Origin: SIG636 sp045535465
Lineage (GTDB): Bacteria; Bacillota; Clostridia; Oscillospirales; CAG-382
DNA: 8,801 nt
Assembly: GCA_045535465.1 (NCBI GenBank)
Contig: JAZSLS010000026.1
Location: forward strand, 1-8,801
Direction of reading: 5' to 3'
The notes under the pieces are model-generated. The model saw nothing but the letters and a program-made list of their open reading frames with translations, was not told where the DNA came from and ran no database searches. Below, piece after piece: positions 6,074-8,801 of this stretch. Position 1 is the first letter of the stretch. The number at the start of each line of letters is the position of its first letter. A program made the position numbers and the translations under genes.

Positions 6074-7194
6074 ATTCTGCCGTACCTTTCTCTTGCTCTT
6101 ATAAGTGCCTCGCACAGTATATCGGCTTCCTCCACGGTGTTATAGGGAGAGATGCCTATTCTCAGTGCGCTGTCAAGCGCATTTTTTTCCAAGCCGTAGG
6201 CGCTAAGCACCGAGCTTACACCCTTCCTTGCCGAACAAGCCGAGGACGCTGATATGTAGATCCCTTCGGCGGAAAGGCAGTTAAGGGCAGTTTCGCTTTT
6301 TATGCCGTAAAGGCTTATGTTAAGTATCCCGTCTATATGCTCCTTGGGCACGTTAAAGCCTACATTTCCTGCTTTTGTAAGGCTTTGTATAATGTGCTCA
6401 CGCACTGCGCTGACTGCCAAAAGCTTGTCCTCGGTGTAGTCGTTTACTGCCGCCGCAAACGCCGCAGCGCCTGCTACGTTTTCCGTACCGGAGCGCATAC
6501 CTCGCTCCTGCCCGCCGCCGTAAAGGTAAGGAGGCAGATGCAAGCCGCTTTTCACAGCCAAAGCGCCAACGCCTCTGGGTGCGTGCAGCTTGTGGGCGGA
6601 AAAAGCCACCGTATCCGCTAAGCGAATAAGCCTTTTTATGCCCTTTGCCTTCATAAAGCCCTGCACCGCATCACAGTGAAGCAGTGCGCCGGAGCCGCTT
6701 TTGTCAATAATGCTGCGTACCGCCTTAAGGTCATAAATCGCACCTGTTTCGTTGTTTACCGCCATAACGCAAACCAAGGCGGTTTTTTCCTTTAAGGCTT
6801 TTTCCAAAGCCGCTGTATCAACAGCGCCGCCCACTGTGGGGATAAGCACTGCCTCGCCGCCGTCACGCTCTATTTTTTTTGCACACTCCATAACCGAAGG
6901 ATGCTCCGAATCCGTAAGCACCACACGGCGGCTTTGCTTTGCCTTTCGCTCCGCTATGCCAAAAATGGCGGTGTTGTTTGCCTCCGTGCCGGAAGCGGTA
7001 AAATAAAGCTCCTCGGCTTTAAAGCCTGCGGCGCTTGCCACTGTCGCTCTTGCATCCTCCAAGGCACGTCTTGCCGCCGAGCCTGCCGAGTGGACGGAGG
7101 AGGGGTTGCCCATAAGCTCCAGCGCCGATATATAAGCCGCTTTTGCCCTGTCGCTTACGGGGGTGGTAGCGGCGTTATCAAAATATATCTCCAT
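6070..7194 (-). CDS. Cysteine desulfurase (NifS/IscS family), ThiI partner
   Basis: A 374-residue PLP enzyme that removes sulfur from L-cysteine, giving alanine and an enzyme persulfide. Seen: YFDNAATTP at the start (4-12), TASGTEANN (66-74), EHPS (97-100, His that stacks on PLP), NNETG (147-151), DAVQ (175-178), the PLP lysine in FSAHKLHAPRG (Lys202) and the active Cys320 in SASSACSARKG. It is the first gene of the operon with thiI and pncC. This matches the Bacillus NifZ-ThiI arrangement, in which a dedicated desulfurase feeds a ThiI lacking rhodanese; NifZ-like is therefore my best specific guess. GAGGTG (7207-7202) lies 7 nt before ATG. No Fe-S scaffold gene is nearby, which argues against a main role in cluster assembly. 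Confidence 0.94.
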   Translation of the reverse strand: MEIYFDNAATTPVSDRAKAAYISALELMGNPSSVHSAGSAARRALEDARATVASAAGFKAEELYFTASGTEANNTAIFGIAERKAKQSRRVVLTDSEHPSVMECAKKIERDGGEAVLIPTVGGAVDTAALEKALKEKTALVCVMAVNNETGAIYDLKAVRSIIDKSGSGALLHCDAVQGFMKAKGIKRLIRLADTVAFSAHKLHAPRGVGALAVKSGLHLPPYLYGGGQERGMRSGTENVAGAAAFAAAVNDYTEDKLLAVSAVREHIIQSLTKAGNVGFNVPKEHIDGILNISLYGIKSETALNCLSAEGIYISASSACSARKGVSSVLSAYGLEKNALDSALRIGISPYNTVEEADILCEALIRARERYGRI

Positions 7195-7214
7195 ATAAAA
7201 ACACCTCAGCGCCT

Positions 7215-7243
7215 ATTATACAAAGTTTTATTAAAAAAGTCAA
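7215..7243 (-). promoter_or_regulatory. Sigma-A promoter of the desulfurase-thiI-pncC operon
   Basis: On the minus strand TTGACT (7243-7238), 17 nt, TATAAT (7220-7215). The expected start near 7208 lies directly before the ribosome site, so the leader is only about 14 nt, leaving no room for a riboswitch or attenuator. Confidence 0.75.
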
Positions 7244-7273
7244 ATATTTAGGGCAAAAAAACGCAAAAAACTC

Positions 7274-7302
7274 TTTACTTTTAAGGGTTTTTACGTTATA
7301 AT
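7274..7302 (+). promoter_or_regulatory. Sigma-A promoter of rny
   Basis: TTTACT (7274-7279), 17 nt, TATAAT (7297-7302), start near 7309 and a ~45-nt leader. Just upstream is the same 13-mer AAAAACGCAAAAA (7257-7269) that precedes the promoter at 4247-4275. The A-tract lies between this promoter and the divergent operon promoter. Confidence 0.7.
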
Positions 7303-7353
7303 AAACTGATAGCCCAAAGAGGCGATTAAATATATTTTAAGGAGGTTTTGCGG

Positions 7354-8601
7354 ATGACAGGACTGTGGATTGCGATTGCAGCCGTTGCCGGTATAATACT
7401 TGGCACCTTCATCGGTTTTCTGGTACGCAAACTTATCGCAGAAAAAACCATTAAGTCGGCGGAAATCGAAGCTCAGCGCATCTTGGATGATGCTAAAAAG
7501 GGCGCCGAAACCGTCAAAAAAGAAGCCGCCGTTGAGGCGAGAGACGAAGCACACAAGATCAAAAGCGAAGCAGAGCGTGAAGCCAAAGAGCGCAGAAAGG
7601 AAATTACAAGAATCGAGAACAGGCTTACTCAGAAAGAGGAGCATCTTGATAAGCGTATTGACAATCTGGACAAAAAGGAAGAACAGCTTAACGCTAAGAT
7701 CAAGGAAAATTCTGACCTGACTGCTGAAATTGAAAAAGTCAGAGCAGAGCAGACGGAGCTTTTACAAAAAATTTCCGGCATAACTATGGAGGAGGCAAGG
7801 CAGATACTTCTTGACCGTGTTGAAAGCGAAGCACGTCACGAAATGGCTATGCGCCTTTCCGACATAGAGCAGGAGTATAAGGAAAGGTCCGAGGAGATTG
7901 CGAAGAACATAATCTCCCTTGCTATACAGCGCTGTGCGTCTGACAGCGTTTCCGAAGCGACAGTATCGGTTGTTGACCTGCCCAATGATGAAATGAAGGG
8001 TAGAATAATCGGCCGTGAGGGACGTAACATACGCACAATCGAAACCCTTACGGGTGTTGACCTTATTATTGACGACACACCCGAAGCAATTACCGTTAGC
8101 ACCTTTGACCCCATCAGACGTGAGGTTGCAAGGCTTTCACTTGAAAAGCTTATTTCCGATGGCAGAATTCATCCTTCCAGAATTGAAGAGATGGTTGAAA
8201 AAAGCCGTAAGGAGGTTGACGCTATCGTTAAGCGTGAAGGCGAACAGGCAACCTTTGAAACGGGCATTCACGGTATCAACCCCGAGCTGGTTAAGATACT
8301 TGGCAGACTTAAGTTCAGAACAAGCTACGGTCAGAACGCCCTTAAGCATTCCATTGAGGTGGCACACATCTCCGGTATGATAGCCTACGAGCTTGGTATT
8401 GACGCAACCCTTGCAAAGCGTGCGGGCTTGCTTCACGATATCGGTAAGGCTATGAACCACGAGGTAGACGGCTCTCACGTACAGATAGGCGTTGACCTTG
8501 CCAAAAAGTACAAGGAAAGCCGCGAGGTTATCCACGCTATCGAAGCTCACCACGGCGACGTTGACCCCAACCTGCTATGTGATTCGCGGCGACATAGATA
8601 A
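7354..8601 (+). CDS. rny: RNase Y, C-terminus lost at a sequence junction
   Basis: A membrane-anchored endoribonuclease that initiates mRNA decay. The open frame gives 415 residues against about 520 in the family. Seen: N-terminal membrane helix (3-24), long charged coiled coil (about 28-190), KH domain with GRIIGREGRNIR (217-228), and an HD domain with KHSIEVAH (331-338), LLHDIGKA (359-366) and AHHGDVDP (398-405). After Asn406 the next nine residues do not fit the family, and the rest (VQAADAISAARPGARRE-type segment and beyond) is missing. That removes the last metal-binding Asp of the H...HD...D set, so this product should be inactive. The ATG at 7354 is 8 nt after GGAGG (7341-7345); the TTG at 7348 is only 2 nt away and is rejected. 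An assembly artefact is more likely than a real truncation. Confidence 0.92.
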   Translation: MTGLWIAIAAVAGIILGTFIGFLVRKLIAEKTIKSAEIEAQRILDDAKKGAETVKKEAAVEARDEAHKIKSEAEREAKERRKEITRIENRLTQKEEHLDKRIDNLDKKEEQLNAKIKENSDLTAEIEKVRAEQTELLQKISGITMEEARQILLDRVESEARHEMAMRLSDIEQEYKERSEEIAKNIISLAIQRCASDSVSEATVSVVDLPNDEMKGRIIGREGRNIRTIETLTGVDLIIDDTPEAITVSTFDPIRREVARLSLEKLISDGRIHPSRIEEMVEKSRKEVDAIVKREGEQATFETGIHGINPELVKILGRLKFRTSYGQNALKHSIEVAHISGMIAYELGIDATLAKRAGLLHDIGKAMNHEVDGSHVQIGVDLAKKYKESREVIHAIEAHHGDVDPNLLCDSRRHR

Positions 8602-8800
8602 CGCTGTGTGCACAGATGCAATCGCACTGTCTGACGAGTCTATCGTTGGTTGGGGTTTAACGGCAAGCGCTGCACAGGAAAATGAGAAAATAAAAGAAGA
8701 TGCTTTGCAGGAAGATGAAGAAATAAAAGAAGATACTTCACAGGAAGAGCAAGCACCTACTACTCCGGAAGTCAACGATGAATATCTACTGGACATATCG
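8573..8800 (+). CDS. Unrecognised partial reading frame with acidic repeat tail
   Basis: From the point where RNase Y similarity ends, a different forward frame stays open for 76 codons to the window edge. It begins CYVIRGDIDNAVCTDAIA and continues through DESIVGWGLTASAAQEN to a Glu/Lys/Asp-rich stretch and APTTPEVNDEYLLDIS. It has no start codon of its own with a ribosome site and does not match the missing part of RNase Y. I do not recognise the family. If the join is artificial this is an internal piece of another gene; the opposite strand also has an open frame here, but its Ser/Cys-rich composition looks like a shadow. Confidence 0.4.
8678..8743 (+). repeat. 33-bp tandem duplication, two units
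   Basis: Units 8678-8710 and 8711-8743 agree at 27 of 33 bases and encode the 11-residue motif E-(N/D)-E-(K/E)-I-K-E-D-(A/T)-(L/S)-Q. The number of bases is a multiple of three and the frame is kept, and most substitutions keep acidic or polar character. This supports real coding in the forward frame at 8573-8800. Confidence 0.7.
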
Positions 8801-8801
8801 A

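Noticed and set aside
6071..6115. Longer thiI start 14 codons upstream
   Set aside because: The extension lies in the end of the desulfurase gene, has a basic non-family N-terminus, and the ATGA overlap start fits the family exactly.
7348..7353. TTG start for RNase Y
   Set aside because: Only 2 nt after GGAGG, whereas the ATG at 7354 has an 8-nt spacing and gives the usual short N-terminus before the membrane helix.
8566..8640. Programmed frameshift or single indel in rny
   Set aside because: No forward frame after 8571 encodes the expected RNase Y continuation; one frame hits stops at once and the open one is unrelated.
8575..8796. 73-codon minus-strand frame at the right end
   Set aside because: Its Ser/Cys-rich, low-complexity product mirrors the acidic repeat codons of the forward frame, and the forward frame is supported by the in-frame 33-bp duplication.

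Overview
The window looks like chromosomal DNA of a Gram-positive Clostridia-type bacterium (Bacillota), most likely a gut Oscillospirales/Ruminococcaceae-like lineage. The clues are strong GGAGG ribosome sites, sigma-A promoters with 17-bp spacers, a membrane-anchored RNase Y, an archaeal/eukaryote-type prolyl-tRNA synthetase, a ThiI without rhodanese domain beside its own cysteine desulfurase, and short GTAGGGG...CCCCTAC palindromic repeats of a kind I recall from such genomes. The lineage is an inference; the gene content is read from the sequence.

Layout. 1-353 has no gene. It holds two copies of an ~88-bp MITE/REP-like element and the right end of a possible third. 354-2507 (minus) encodes a 717-residue surface protein with a signal peptide, a DSSEPN repeat stalk, beta-type repeats, a C-terminal membrane anchor and a very acidic tail. 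Its promoter faces that of proS (2673-4109, plus) across a few base pairs. A terminator follows proS. In the gap before the next, convergent gene lies a sigma-A promoter with perfect consensus boxes (4247-4275), a structured ~140-nt transcript with a 27-codon hydrophobic reading frame, and an 18-bp terminator hairpin. This is the best candidate for something undescribed. 4421-7194 (minus) is a compact operon: cysteine desulfurase, thiI (ATGA overlap) and stand-alone pncC/cinA (3-nt gap). Divergent from it, rny (RNase Y) starts at 7354 on the plus strand.

How the genes work together. The desulfurase takes sulfur from cysteine and passes it as persulfide to ThiI, which puts 4-thiouridine into tRNA; PncC deamidates nicotinamide mononucleotide for NAD salvage. 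ProS charges tRNA-Pro and RNase Y starts mRNA decay, so apart from the surface protein the genes are housekeeping, mostly tRNA and RNA related.

The right end is anomalous. RNase Y matches its family up to about position 8571 and then stops being RNase Y in all three forward frames. About 100 C-terminal residues, including the last metal-binding Asp of the HD domain, are replaced by 230 bp with an unrelated open frame that encodes a Glu/Asp-rich tail with a 33-bp tandem duplication. A chimeric assembly join is the simplest explanation; a real rearrangement is the alternative.
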